Assembly: GCF_016920785.2 (NCBI RefSeq)
Contig: NW_024609880.1
Span: forward strand, 49,252,296-49,316,295
Reading direction: 5' to 3'
Source of the DNA: Ixodes scapularis
Taxonomy: Eukaryota > Arthropoda > Arachnida > Ixodida > Ixodidae
Length of the DNA: 64,000 bases
Positions 10,370 to 20,887 of the stretch are shown in pieces. Position 1 is the stretch's first letter. Each line of letters begins with the position of its first letter. A model generated the notes under the pieces. It did no database searches. It saw nothing but the letters and a program-made list of their open reading frames with translations, and was not told where the DNA came from. The position numbers and the translations under genes were made by a program.

Positions 10370-10870
10370 TTGCTCCGCGAAAGCGGTCGGTTTTGTACTA
10401 ACAGCGACAAAGCGCATTTACTACGGCTGATCGAACGCCTTTATATCGAGGCTCATTTTAGCGAAAAGGGTACGGTTTATCGAAGCACGGTTTAGCGAGA
10501 GGTGTACGTTTTATCCATGCCTCCGTTTGAGAACTGTTGTTTGTAGCGGCGGCAAGCTAGGCTTCCAATCAGACCGCGCTTGGCGCGCGCGCCCCTCACT
10601 GTCGCTGGGGGAAAATTTAATATAATCTCAAGCTTGAGCGTGCACTACCAATAGTTCACCGCCAAGGGTTCGGCAATCTAGGCTAATGAATGGGGGGGAT
10701 ATCGGAAACGGCTCGCCGGCTGCCGCTATTTTCTCTAAACTGCGATTGGATGAACTGATATCGATAAAACGGCGTTCGCTAAAATGAGCTCTTCTAAACC
10801 GCATGCCTCCGCGACAAAACGGTAATCCGCGGAGGTAAGAGCGCTGTCCATCTGACCACCCCGGAGCACT
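10370..10870. repeat. Partial third copy (C) of the intronic part of the SGNH unit
   Basis: Contains GGTTTATCGAAGCACGGTTT, GCGGCAAGCTAGGCTTCCAA and CAGACCGCGCTT, all shared with copies A (about 400-520) and B (about 9120-9230). No exon is included. Lies just beyond copy B. Confidence 0.6.
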
Positions 10871-12544
10871 TTTACGGGCTGTAAAAATTATGAACTTGTC
10901 AACTACGGGTAAGTATAATACACGCAAACAATGCAATGATATTTTTGCTCATCATGTTCATAGATATCATTGGCGTTAATTTGGAAGAGTTAAAAATATC
11001 TAAGATAGCAATTTTTTTTTATATTGATTTGCAAAAGTATGCATATTTAGTAAAATGCCTCCATTTAAGCGTTTCTCGTAAACTTTTCTTGCTAATCAGG
11101 ACAACAATATTTATAGTCAGATAGAGGACAACACGCTAGCAAAGTTTGAAAATCCGGGCTTGAATAAATGCGGAGAAAAAAAAAAGTTAAAACTTAGGCA
11201 GTATGGCTCAATGTGCCGTCGTCTGTGCGATTTTCTATTTCAAAATAACGACGTCAATACGTCGTGATAAATAATTTAGGTCAACCATCCCCATAGGGGC
11301 CAGTAGCCACAGCATATTTTGGGGGAGAGCTGCCTGAAATGCCAATTTTGCGAAATCCACAAACAACGCTTCAGATGGAGCAGGTGTTTCTGACTTTTTT
11401 TTTTGAAGGCAAGCTTGCTTTTTCCTAAAACAAAGACCGGTTCCGTTTTTCGGGGCATTGAGGCAGCAAGATGCATTTTTCTGGTCAAAATTAAAAACTG
11501 TCACCGGACACGGTCGGCCGTTCTTATCTGAAGACGGAGTCGTCTTAGAGAAAACTGCCGCGGCATAACATAACACAACTGCGTGTATATTTGACAAACA
11601 AATATCAGTAAGCTAGGTGGCTTCTGTACGTTTTATTTATGTAGAATACGCATGCACCATCACATTTTATTGCGTTCTTTTAGTGGGTAGAGGAAAATCG
11701 GACCCATCACGTAACATATATTTTAGTAGCTTTACTTTTTCGAGTACAAAAGAGGGATCTTAGTAGTCGAGGAGAAGTAATCAAACTTAGGAACGACTAT
11801 AGAGACACGACAAGAAATGTAGAAACGAAAACTGGTGGTCAGTCAAGTGCAAAACAAGCACCCAGGAGACTTTATTCACATTGCGCGGTCGCATTTTAAT
11901 ATTGCAATTATGAAATTCGTCTAAATTTGGAAAATAGACGCAAGTGGAAAACGTTCTCGATTGAAAGAACGCATGTTCTTCCTGTCCTCACTCAGAATAC
12001 TGTAGCGGGACTTCGTCCTTCCTCCAAAACACCAACACAGTGAAGACGATAACGAGTTGATGTTTGAAAGGCCTGTGCATAGAATGATAACATCATGTCC
12101 CTTGATTGCAGATTAGCGCAGTCTTCAGGCACGAAACCGCCCAAGTTGAAGCACTGGAGGCGGTCACAAACTGGAGTCGATAAGACTGTTTGCCGAGCCG
12201 ACCAAGTCTTGCGCTAGAATGTATAAATAGCAGATTGGTTAAAAGCAGAGTCAATAATTATGTTCAATGCAGGACACCAAGTAACAGTTGCGAGCTTTCA
12301 TGAAAATTTCAAACTAGCTAATGATAGCGACGTACTTCGTCCCTCGAACACATCCGAATCTGAAAGCAATCTGTTTACAATAGATGTTATACGTTTATTC
12401 AGTGTGTGGTTCGCACCAACCTGAAGTACACAAAGTGACTCTCAGTTGATCGTGGCAATCGCACGATTTTGATAAAGTGAAAATGTACATCACTTGCGAC
12501 AGAAATCATAACTGAATGGAGACGTCATAAAAAAAAGTTCTTAC
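10871..12544. other. No gene seen; AT-rich
   Basis: AT-rich sequence with a few chance frames. If the donor at 12544 is real, this region would be intron of a minus-strand gene. Confidence 0.35.
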
Positions 12545-12930
12545 CTCTTGATTTTGCTTCTCTTCGGGAAGGCTAGCCGACTGACATATCGCGACTGAAA
12601 AGTCTAGGCCTTCTCAACCAATAACGACCAAAACAAAGCGGTCGTGCGCGAACAGCCGTTACCGCCGGACGGACAATATATCGGCGTTCAGAGTTCTGCG
12701 AATCCTCCGGAGAAGTGACTCCCCGCGAACATTCACCGACCGCACTCCTCACCCCTCTAGCCCCTCAGGGCGACTGCCGACCGCGGCCCGCCCGCCGCCG
12801 CCGCCGTGAGCGACTCGGCACGAGCCTCACAAACCCGCCAATCCGCTGCGAGCATCGAATGCGACGTCATCACGTGTCGTTTACGTCACCCTACCGAAGG
12901 AGACGTGAAGCGCCGTCCGCGAATTTCTCG
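12545..12930 (-). promoter_or_regulatory. CpG-rich putative first exon and promoter, minus strand
   Basis: A CpG-rich island with a (CCG)n run near 12790, surrounded by AT-rich DNA. On the minus strand it ends in AATCAAGAG followed by GTAAGAAC, a strong splice donor at 12544. The only ATG near the donor is followed by a stop within five codons, so it would be 5' UTR. TGACGTCA-like and CACGTG sites near 12865-12880 are typical of such promoters. No downstream exon was identified at lower coordinates. The island and donor are seen; transcription is inferred. Confidence 0.4.
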
Positions 12931-13501
12931 GGGCACGGAAGCACTGTGAAGGCTGTCACTAGCGGCGTTTTGGTTGCGTTTCGACTACACTGAAGGAAAT
13001 GCAACTGTAACGAACCAAAATGTGGTTTACGTTCTTTCCCGAGGAGTTTTAAGGGACACGAGCTCTCATTTCGCTGCTAGACCCAGATACGTTACGCACT
13101 CATTCGCCTCGGAGGGAGAGCGCCTTTTCACGCCTTCGACGCGCGCGCCATCTGGAATCTTGAAAAGTTCCTATCGGAGATGAAAATCGAGGAGCGCTCC
13201 CTCTTGGGAGTAAATACGGGAGGCCAAGAGACAGCTCAACCGTTCTTCCGACTGCACAACCCAGCATATACAGTAGACTCTCATTAATTCAAACTCCAGG
13301 AAGTCACAGATTTTAGTTTGAATTATCAGAAGTTTGAATTATCAGAAATTCATCTAAATATGATACTTGACAACATTATGATTTGTTACATGGATAGCTA
13401 CTCATACAGAGCAGATTTTTGCCAGTTTCCTCTACCTTGGCCTATTTATAAGCAAGTAAAGGCATAACACATTGGTGAAAGAACTGTGACGTTAAGTTTA
13501 T

Positions 13502-13870
13502 TCATCCGGCAAAAAAGTTGTCGATTGTGGACTGTTTAGTCAGTACATGAGATCTCAAAACAAAATTTTCAATACCAGCCAACGCAAGTAGCTCTTCACG
13601 GGACTCTTCCTTTGCAGACAGAAACTTCCGGAGCTGAGTGATGGGCTCAAAGGCCTCTGCGGCTGTGACAGTTGGTAGTGGGTCATCCCTTTCTTTATCA
13701 TCATCTTCACTCTCACTTCTTCACTCACACACACATCGTCGTCAAGACTAGCATATTCCGCCAGCTCGGCGTTCAGATTATGTCCTTCAAGGCCAGAAAG
13801 CATGATGCCAGTAAGCTGTTCCTCACCCCCCATGTCGTCTTGGTCATCATTGCTAGTCTTGAAGTACATA
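13502..13870 (-). pseudogene. Tigger/pogo transposase C-terminus, frameshifted
   Basis: The last frame reads DDDKERDDPLPTVTAAEAFE, then the PITQLRKFLS and EESREELLAL blocks, and ends KQSTIDNFFAG and stop at 13502. Acidic stretch, AEA helix and a final TTIDxFF-like motif are typical of Tigger-type transposase tails. Upstream, the acidic part (DDQDDMGGEEQ) lies in another frame, so there is at least one frameshift near 13716. The DDE catalytic core is absent. Confidence 0.7.
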
Positions 13871-13910
13871 ATGTGATTGCCGTGTCCCGCTAATGTGTGC
13901 CTGCTTGAGC

Positions 13911-14037
13911 CCCGTTGAGTGCACTTCTTTCCGAGCACCGGTGCACTGCGGAGAAGCAACACTCGCAAAAACAAGCTCCGCGGGTATTGCTTCTCTGCGG
14001 TGCACCGGTGCTCGGAAAGAAGCGCACTCAACGGGGC
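13911..14037. repeat. Long palindrome, 51-bp arms, inside the pogo-like element
   Basis: Arms begin GCCCCGTTGAGTGCACTTCT and end in its reverse complement with one or two mismatches, around a loop of about 24 bases. Likely a nested inverted insertion or inverted duplication. Confidence 0.8.
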
Positions 14038-14632
14038 CGTGAGAACAAAAAAGTATGAATTAAGCGAAAACGCCATTCGAATTAAGCGGCTTATAAATAC
14101 ATTAAAAACATAGCAGGACAACAAAAATTTTCAGATCTGTTTGAATTAACCGGAAGGACAAAATATCTGAGTTTGAATTATCGCGAGCCTACTGTAGCTT
14201 TGCAGACCAGCACATGCATGTTTGTTGCCTCGGAATGCGAGCAAGGCACCCGCCATACGGACGATCTCTCACGGTGCAACATGCCGGAAGCTCTTTAGTG
14301 GAACTGTGTATAATTGTCGCTAACTTTCTGCGGCAATTCAATCAAAGGTATATGGGAGCGCGTGCTTGAGCGCCGATTAGACAGGAGCACGCCCCCTCCC
14401 CCGCTCTTTGAAATTGTCACAGAAAGTTGTCCCCGAGTGCAGTATCCTCGGTCCTTTATAGCCCACACGACTGAACACTATTATTCAATCGGGCGGTGGT
14501 CAGCGCCACCCAACCAAAGCTTGTACATACAGCAGTTAACTGATGCTTCGTATATACCAGTGACCGGTGGCTCGCGAAACCGCGCATGAAGGGGGAGTGT
14601 CACATCCCGATCTGAAAAGAGCGCCTTCCGTA

Positions 14633-14640
14633 GTACCAGG
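14633..14640 (+). repeat. 8-bp target site duplication, left
   Basis: GTACCAGG, identical to 15855-15862 on the other side of the hAT element. Confidence 0.85.
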
Positions 14641-15854
14641 CAGTCATGGGTAAGTTACTTTTAAAAAGTAATTAGTTACAGTTACAGTTACTTTCAGAAA
14701 AAAGTAGCGAAGTTACCGTTACAGTTACCGCAACAAAAGAGTAACTCGTTACAGTTACAGTTACTTTCAGAAAGTAACGACGTTACTTTTCAGTTTCTTT
14801 TCTATAACACAAAAATTAAGGGAACACTAGTGTTTGAAAGAAACAAATATAGACACGAATCAGTCGGGCTTCCACCATAGCGGTAAATTCAAACTTAATA
14901 ATTTAGCTGGAAAATTAGTCAATATTATGAAAAAAATAAAGACCAAAATTCAACTGGATGTGTTTTCTCAGATTTGAACACGAAGACTTGCTGTCGGAGT
15001 ACTGCTTGTTGCAAAGTTTGCGTACTACGGTCAAATAGTTAGCAGCCACCTTCCCCACCACACACACAGACAAAAAAAAAAACTCTCAGCACGCCGGCCA
15101 TGCTAGTTCTTTGTTCTCATTAACATCCTTATCCTTGGTAGCACTGGCACATTACTGGCTCGTTGACGGTTGCGCTGGGTTTATGGACTCCTTTGATATA
15201 TTTCAGTTCGTACCCGGCAAACCAGAAACAAGCCCTGCGCAAACAGGAGTAAATTTTGCCTCCACCGTTGAAACCACGTCGGAGTAGTGGCGCAAATCAA
15301 AATATGAAACATGCACAGTGCGGAGTAGTGGTGCTAATCAAAATACGAAACATACAAAGTGCCCTCCGCGTGTATTGTTGTTTCACAGTTGATTCACCCG
15401 AGTAAAACGCGTGGGCAGAAAAAGAAAAACTGCAACAGAGATGGTGCATCAATATACTAAGATGTAAGTGTTCTGTCACAAAGTACAAGCAAGAGCGTAA
15501 AGATAACTACATTCTTCATTCTTTTTTTCAGCAAGTCTACACGTGGCTATATTCGGATAGTGATTCGCGAGAAAGAATGCATTCTCAAGTTTGTGCAAGG
15601 CCAACTGACACTCGAAATGTCGGAACAGACAATTTGGAAAGTGCAAGGAATAGTTAGATTACACTCGTTCAATGATATATTAGTCACAAAGAACTGAAAA
15701 GTAACGACAAAAGTAACGTCGTTACTTTCATCGTCACCTCAGAAAAAGTAATAGAACTACAGTTACAAGTTATATTTTTAAAAAGCAACTCGTTACAGTT
15801 ACAAGTTACCGAAAAAGTAACGAAGTTACAGTAACGCGTTACTACACAAGACTG
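14641..15854. mobile_element. Non-autonomous hAT element, complete with TSD
   Basis: Starts CAGTCATGGGTAAGTTACTT and ends in the inverse form CACAAGACTG. The sub-terminal regions are dense in GTAAC/GTTAC words in both orientations (14650-14800 and 15700-15845). Identical 8-bp duplications (GTACCAGG) flank it, diagnostic of hAT insertion. No transposase frame, so it would have relied on a partner element. Confidence 0.85.
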
Positions 15855-15862
15855 GTACCAGG
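15855..15862 (+). repeat. 8-bp target site duplication, right
   Basis: GTACCAGG, matching 14633-14640. Confidence 0.85.
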
Positions 15863-16461
15863 CACTCCTGCAGTGGTCTGGGGTGCACGGGAGCGGCCAC
15901 CATTGGTGTGCTACCGCTAACAAGGTCCGGCACGGTACATTTCAGATCAATATGCGACACACTTTGCGACCGAGCGTTTCTAGGCAACGTTTTAGGCAGA
16001 TCCGGACACATAAATGAACGAAAGTTTAACCTACCTAGCGAGGGGAATTCAACCGCCGCGACCCTAGCGGCTAAGTTGAGAACTAAACCCATAGAGACAG
16101 CAATAACATGAATTATTTGAACACGAGTATCAGTCGAATGCAGGCGCAGGACTTTTGTCCAGTCCGCGTCCAGCGCTCAATCGAAGAAAATGACGTAAAG
16201 AACCTGCAGGACCCAGCTCTGCGAAGACTAGGCTGAACGAAGCGCCCTCTATAGTTCAATGTCCTCGCCAGTACTCTGCTTCATTCGTCCATAGAACGAA
16301 CGCCATACCAAAACGAGAATAATCGGCGTAGTTACCGATGTTTCTCGGTAAATAAGGGAGGATGAAAGAGAGCCCAATTTCTGGAGTTCAGAAGTCACGT
16401 CCTCCCGTATAGGCCCCCTGCGTCGCGTCACCTGAGCGCCCTGCGTCGCTTGCGCGCCGAG

Positions 16462-16641
16462 ATGCTGCTGTCTCGCGAAGCGGCGTGCGAATACCTGGTC
16501 CACGGGGAGCCGCTGCTGTTGCTCCCTCAACCCTCGTGGGACCCCGCCCTGCCGGCCCTGTGTCGAGACCTGGCGCGCGGGGAGTCCCTGCTGCTGCTCA
16601 AGGCTGAGGACGGGAAACGACTGTTGGCCATTCCGGCTCAG
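16462..16641 (+). CDS. Unnamed RGG-tail protein, exon 1
   Basis: Sixty codons from ATG 16462 (G at -3) to CAG followed by donor GTATTC at 16642. Reads MLLSREAACEYLVHGEPLLL, then LPQPSWDPALPALC and GESLLLLKAEDGKRLLAIPAQ in overlapping blocks. Third positions are strongly G/C and the codon pattern is regular, unlike the flanks. The frame is open upstream to 16366 without an ATG, so this may be an internal exon that starts earlier (an AG lies at 16390). Ends in phase 0, matching exon 2 at 19628. I do not recognise the family; the GESLLLLKAE and GGSLLLRKLA stretches flanking the junction look alike and may be a small internal repeat. Confidence 0.6.
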
Positions 16642-16654
16642 GTATTCTCGCTCA

Positions 16655-16700
16655 CAAACAAGCCCGCATTTGCCCACATCAGGCGTGGGTATGCACTGCG
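16655..16700 (+). repeat. Dispersed repeat R2 copy
   Basis: ACAAACAAGCCCGCATTTGC, then GCGTGGGTATGCACTGCG; related to 47535-47595 and 3722-3770. Confidence 0.45.
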
Positions 16701-16934
16701 CTTGCGAAGAAGCCAAGTTTGCGTGAAGTGAAGCGACTACGCATGCGCCGTGCCGACGTCGCTGGGGTTGGCTTTCCGCGATCTGCCTGACACTCAGTAC
16801 GACGTCTTAAAGGGGATTTAGAAATCCCTTTCAAAACCATATAGTCAAGCAACAGTGGCGATCGCCATTTCTTGTACTTGCGGGGAGAAAATTGGCTTAC
16901 AAGTGCGGGAGAAATCATACGTTTGCCTTTTTAG

Positions 16935-18202
16935 ACTTAAGGCTAGCCCACATGGCGCGTTTTTCTCCGCGTCTGCGTCGCGTCTGCGCCTGCGCTTTGA
17001 CGTCACTTCCGGCGCCGGGACGAAACGCAGCGTTTTTAGGCGCATTCCGGCGTATCTGGAGGAGCCAGATATTTTGCGTCCAGGCGTCGCGTCTCGCGCT
17101 GCGTCCAGAAGGCAACAACCAATGAACGGCCGTGTCCACTAGTTGCAAGGAGCGTTTGAATTGTCTCCACTGTTTTCGCCACTGTACGACTGTAGTTTTC
17201 GCCACTGACCTCGCGACAAAGGCGATAATAATAATAATAATAATACTTTTTATTTGCACATATTGCGATACCCACTCGGCAGCGTGCGAAGCTAGGCAGA
17301 AAGGTTGAGACTCTTACGCAGGTGGGCCTGCTAGCACGCCGCCAAGTAGGGAAAGGGATACGGGAGAGGAAAATAGATAAAAACACTCAAAACAGGAAGA
17401 TACACATACAAAAACGGGTAACAGCCCTGTGTCATTCCAAGGCAGAGCGCACACGCGCACGCACACACGCACACCCGCGCGCGCGGAGTTTACGAAATTT
17501 TTACACTCGCGGCCTTAAATAAAAACGGCTTTTAGGCCCCGCCAACGCTAACAGCAGGGCGAACATGGGTAGTTACGCCCTTCCGCCCGCGGATATCCGT
17601 TTACCATACCTTACACAAGTTCAGGGAATCCTCCCTGCTCCGCGGGAGAGGCTGACGCTGCTTCAGCGGAACAGAGAGGACCTAGCGAAGTACAAAAGCG
17701 TCCTGCACTCCGGCAGGCCAAATGTAAAGAATACAAGGACACCGAGAGACAAAGGTACAAAATTAATACTACCGGCAACAACCGCAACAACGTAACCTCT
17801 GTAGCGGCCAGCGGCCAGCTGTGAATGTTTTGGCGCGGGCGATGGTGATGCCAATGGCGTATCGAAACGTGGATGAAGCGTACGCACTAAAAGGGATGAA
17901 AATTAGTTAAATTGAGCTTCATTGCGATTGCTGTAATAAAAATGAGTGCTTACTATTACTAAAACTAAATATTACGGCATGTAGCCATCACTTACCGCGA
18001 GATTTCTTTTTAAAATTTGATTTTGTTGCTTAAGCGCGTCTGGCTACGTTGGGCAGACGCTTCGGAAACGCAGACGCGAAGCGCTGCCCGGTAGCGCTGC
18101 GTGTGGTTTGACTGGGCGCACGCGTCCTGCCTAGCGCGCGCGCCAAGCCGAGACGCGCGTCTAGACGCACTGAAAAACGCGCCATGTGGGCTAGGCTTTA
18201 GG
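16935..18202. mobile_element. 1.27-kb TIR element in the intron of the RGG-tail gene
   Basis: Left end GGCTAGCCCACATGGCGCGT followed by TTTTC; right end is the inverse, with 25 of about 30 bases perfect. Both sub-terminal regions are rich in GCGTCTG/CAGACGC. A LINE 3' end (17222-17345) lies inside, so that insertion is younger. No transposase recognised. Confidence 0.75.
17222..17345 (-). mobile_element. LINE 3' end with (ATT)n tail, minus strand
   Basis: Minus strand ends TTTGCAAATAAAAAG-like sequence followed by ATTATTATT repeats. About 85 bp before the tail match 29600-29700 (sharing CAGCGTGC, AGAGGTT/AAAGGTT, CTTACGC and GCCGCC in the same order). Same LINE 3' UTR family with a different microsatellite tail. 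No RT left. Confidence 0.65.
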
Positions 18203-19227
18203 CTAGGCGGCGCAAGGTACCGCCCGTTAAAAAGGGTATAGCCATTAACATTCATCCATTTATCTATCCTTGGACACGAAGTGTTTGAGTGAATCCGAGT
18301 TTTCTGCGAAAGCATACGCGTCGTCACTCGATCTCGATACAACCTTGAGACGAGTTCGGGCCGAACACCGACGCAGTATGGTCCAAACAATGGCGCACTC
18401 GGATACTTGATACAGCAGCTGCTAGACGGCTTGGGCTTTTGAAAAAGGTCTATTGTGCTCTCATCGATAAGACCCTTTTCCAAATTGATCTAGTTGCGCA
18501 AATTATCCGAGGCCTGCGTTGTTTTATTGGACGTGTATACTCGGGACAACTATCGAACACAAGGACTCCATATCAGCTTTCCGCGTAAATTCGGCTCAGC
18601 TTGTATCGAGAAGGGGTGCTGCGTATAAAGCGTTCGAAATGAGGGCTCGGACCCAAACGCACGTCTCGCGCTCAAAAAATGGCGACCGTCAATGTTTCTC
18701 AATGGGGGCTTTGAAAACGGTCAACGCTAACGATGACTCCAAGCTTCCACTGTGTTCTTTACGCGCGCCATCGAACTTGTCGTTTGCAACCGATGATAAG
18801 TACCCAGTGATCACAACTCGTGACGTCATAACGAGGCAAATCCTGGTTAGGGACGTCACATATAGGGGAAGAGGGCGCCACCGAAACATCTCCGCGCCTA
18901 TAATGCTGGAAGTAGCTGGTGTGAAGTCAGAGTGACTTGCTTCTTGCCGCCTACAACGATGGCCGAGGTCTGCGCTCCGCTAGACTAGCTAGCAACCCTC
19001 GCTGTAACCCAAGATGACGTTCAACGAGCGGTGTAGTCTTGTCGAGAAAAGCCAGCGCTCGATCGCGCCTCGACGTCGGTGGCATAGGATGGCGTCCACT
19101 GCTTTATGAGAGGTCAACCACACAGTTTAAGAAACGCAGGGTTTCCCGAACATCTTATCTTCGGTCTGCAGTCAGTGAATCACGAAGCATAAGCATAATT
19201 AGACACGCAGTGCTAAGATCGTAACTA
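18203..19227. other. Intronic, no exon seen
   Basis: Between the TIR element and the foldback element. Contains an open frame of 138 codons (18519-18935, plus) with no recognisable motif; I treat it as chance. Confidence 0.35.
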
Positions 19228-19446
19228 GAGGAGAGGGTCCACAAAAATCGGTTTCTCAACGTATCGCGCCGCGATTTACTACAAGGGTGTGGCTAGCTGG
19301 TGGAAGCTTAGAGTGAAAATATCAACGGGTGAATGAAGGTAAGTTCACCCTTTGATATTTCCACTCAAAGCTTCCACCACCTAGCCGCATCTTTGTGGTA
19401 GATCGCAGCGCGATACGAATTGAAAATCGATGTTTTGCGGACCGTC
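19228..19446. mobile_element. Foldback MITE, about 100-bp arms
   Basis: Arms run from GGTCCACAAAAATCG to ATATCAACGGGTGAA and back, about 80-85% paired, around a 10-base loop (TGAAGGTAAG). Sits in the last intron of the RGG-tail gene, 180 bp before exon 2. Confidence 0.75.
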
Positions 19447-19627
19447 TAAAGTAAGTTCGAAGCGTCAGTGTACATGCTGTATATGACCGTGGGAATAAGG
19501 CTTAGTAGCCTTTAACGTTTGCCAAGTTATGCTGAAATGGAGTATAATAACTCGCGACTCTGTACTAGGTCAAGGACCCCTTTATAAGCACCTATGCTCT
19601 TTACGTAACTCCATTACACGATTACAG

Positions 19628-20032
19628 ACTGGAGGCTCCTTGCTGCTTCGAAAGCTGGCCAGCCGCGAATACCTTCTTCCCATGCCCCAAGTTCCGCTGG
19701 AAAGCTCCGATCTTGGCGACCAGACCGGGGTTGAAGAGTTGCTGGCCAGCCTGGGCAAGCCCAAGGACAGCCTCAACCCCACGCTTGAGTTCACTCCCGG
19801 ACTCTACAACACGCTGGTCAAGCAGCTCAGGGATTCTCTCGTGTTCGTCTGCAATCCTCAACTACCGAGGGGTGGGGCCAGGGGCGGGGCCAGAGGCGGG
19901 GCCAGGGGAGGGGCCAACGGAAAATTGGGAGTTGGAGTCGGGGTCAAAGATACACCCAGACCCGGGACTAGGGGCGGAGGCAGGGGTGGCGCGCGGGGTG
20001 GTGCTAGGAGCCGAGGTGGACTCGGAGGCTAG
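19628..20032 (+). CDS. Unnamed RGG-tail protein, terminal exon
   Basis: Acceptor CACGATTACAG precedes ACT at 19628 in phase 0, matching exon 1. The 134 residues begin TGGSLLLRKLASREYLLPMP, continue TGVEELLASLGKPKDSLNP and YNTLVKQLRDSLVFVCNPQ, then become an RGG-type tail (RGGARGGARGGARGGANGK and a second RGG/RG cluster) ending RSRGGLGG and stop. RGG tails usually bind RNA and are arginine-methylated; this suggests, but does not prove, an RNA-related nuclear or nucleolar role. From the first ATG the protein would be 194 residues. The repeat part is GC-rich at DNA level, but RGG phase holds in both clusters, supporting translation. A poly(A) signal follows at 20388. Confidence 0.65.
   Translation, partial: TGGSLLLRKLASREYLLPMPQVPLESSDLGDQTGVEELLASLGKPKDSLNPTLEFTPGLYNTLVKQLRDSLVFVCNPQLPRGGARGGARGGARGGANGKLGVGVGVKDTPRPGTRGGGRGGARGGARSRGGLGG
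19861..20029 (+). repeat. GC-rich 12-bp minisatellite encoding the RGG tail
   Basis: Tandem units like GGGGCCAGAGGC code for RGGA. A second, more degenerate block covers 19965-20029. Length variation between individuals would be expected. Confidence 0.7.
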
Positions 20033-20071
20033 ACAACACCTAGATAGCAAAAGGCTTAAGTGGTCAATTAT

Positions 20072-20180
20072 CGGCGTCACTCCAAAGGAGGCCAAAGCGG
20101 AGTCCGGACACGTGCCTAAGACGAACGCTGACGCTGCACTTGTGTTTACACTCCGCTTTGGCCTCCTTTGGAACGACACC
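20072..20180. mobile_element. Small palindromic element in the 3' UTR
   Basis: CTCCAAAGGAGGCCAAAGCG and its inverse CGCTTTGGCCTCCTTTGGA, about 24-bp perfect arms extended by weaker pairing, with a 46-base loop. In the transcript it would form a strong hairpin. Confidence 0.7.
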
Positions 20181-20387
20181 GGAAGTTCAGCGCTAAGGCT
20201 CCGCCATCTTGAAGGCGTTGGGGTAGGATTCTGTGCTTGTCTATTCGTTCACAATTTATTTCTGTTTTTATTTTTTTCGCATTCATCTAAAGCTTTTTTA
20301 TGCATCACTGACGATTTCTCTGCCAAGTGTGAAAGGAAGCAGCCATGGCTGGCAAAACGTACGGTATTACAAGTTGTGTTTTCGACC

Positions 20388-20393
20388 AATAAA
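20388..20393 (+). terminator. Poly(A) signal AATAAA
   Basis: AATAAA about 355 bp after the stop codon of the RGG-tail gene, followed within 30 bp by the GT-rich stretch TGCTGTTTGTGTT. Plausible 3' end of that transcript. Confidence 0.5.
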
Positions 20394-20887
20394 ATATTTC
20401 AGGTGCTGTTTGTGTTCGAAATGTTAAAGAAAACAAACGTGACACGGAAGGTCCCTCATTGTATCTTGAATTGTACAAACTGTTGTGACTCCTTCGTACC
20501 AATGAGCTCAGATGCCTACGAAAGCCAGATTGAGGTGTTAGGTGCATACATGGTAAGGTGCACATCACCGCGAAGATGCACGTAAATGGAACGTACGAAG
20601 TAGAAAATGAAAAGGCTTTCTTGGCGCTCTGAGCTTGCATATCTTGTTTTTGTTGCGTTTGCAGTCACGTTGAACACGTAGGTGGGATCGGTGGCAAAGA
20701 GCGTATTGCTCTTACTGCATCGCGGAGCAAGTTTAGCAGAAACTAACACTGGATGGCCTCTGACAGGATTCGAGCAACGAACCACACATATATAAATGTA
20801 ATAAAGATGCTTTTCCTGTAGATAACTTTGTCATCGTGTCTGGAGACCGTGTTTCAAGTATGATGTACGAGGAGTCTGTCTTCGGCT

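Larger units (their letters stand above)
13270..14190 (-). mobile_element. pogo/Tigger-like DNA transposon, internally deleted
   Basis: Both ends are TACAGTAGRCTC followed, after a short variable stretch, by AATTCAAACTC in inverted orientation, consistent with a TA target and CAGTAG termini of the pogo group. Inside on the minus strand is a decayed transposase C-terminus (13502-13870). The rest of the transposase is missing and a palindrome (13911-14037) occupies part of the middle. Confidence 0.75.
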
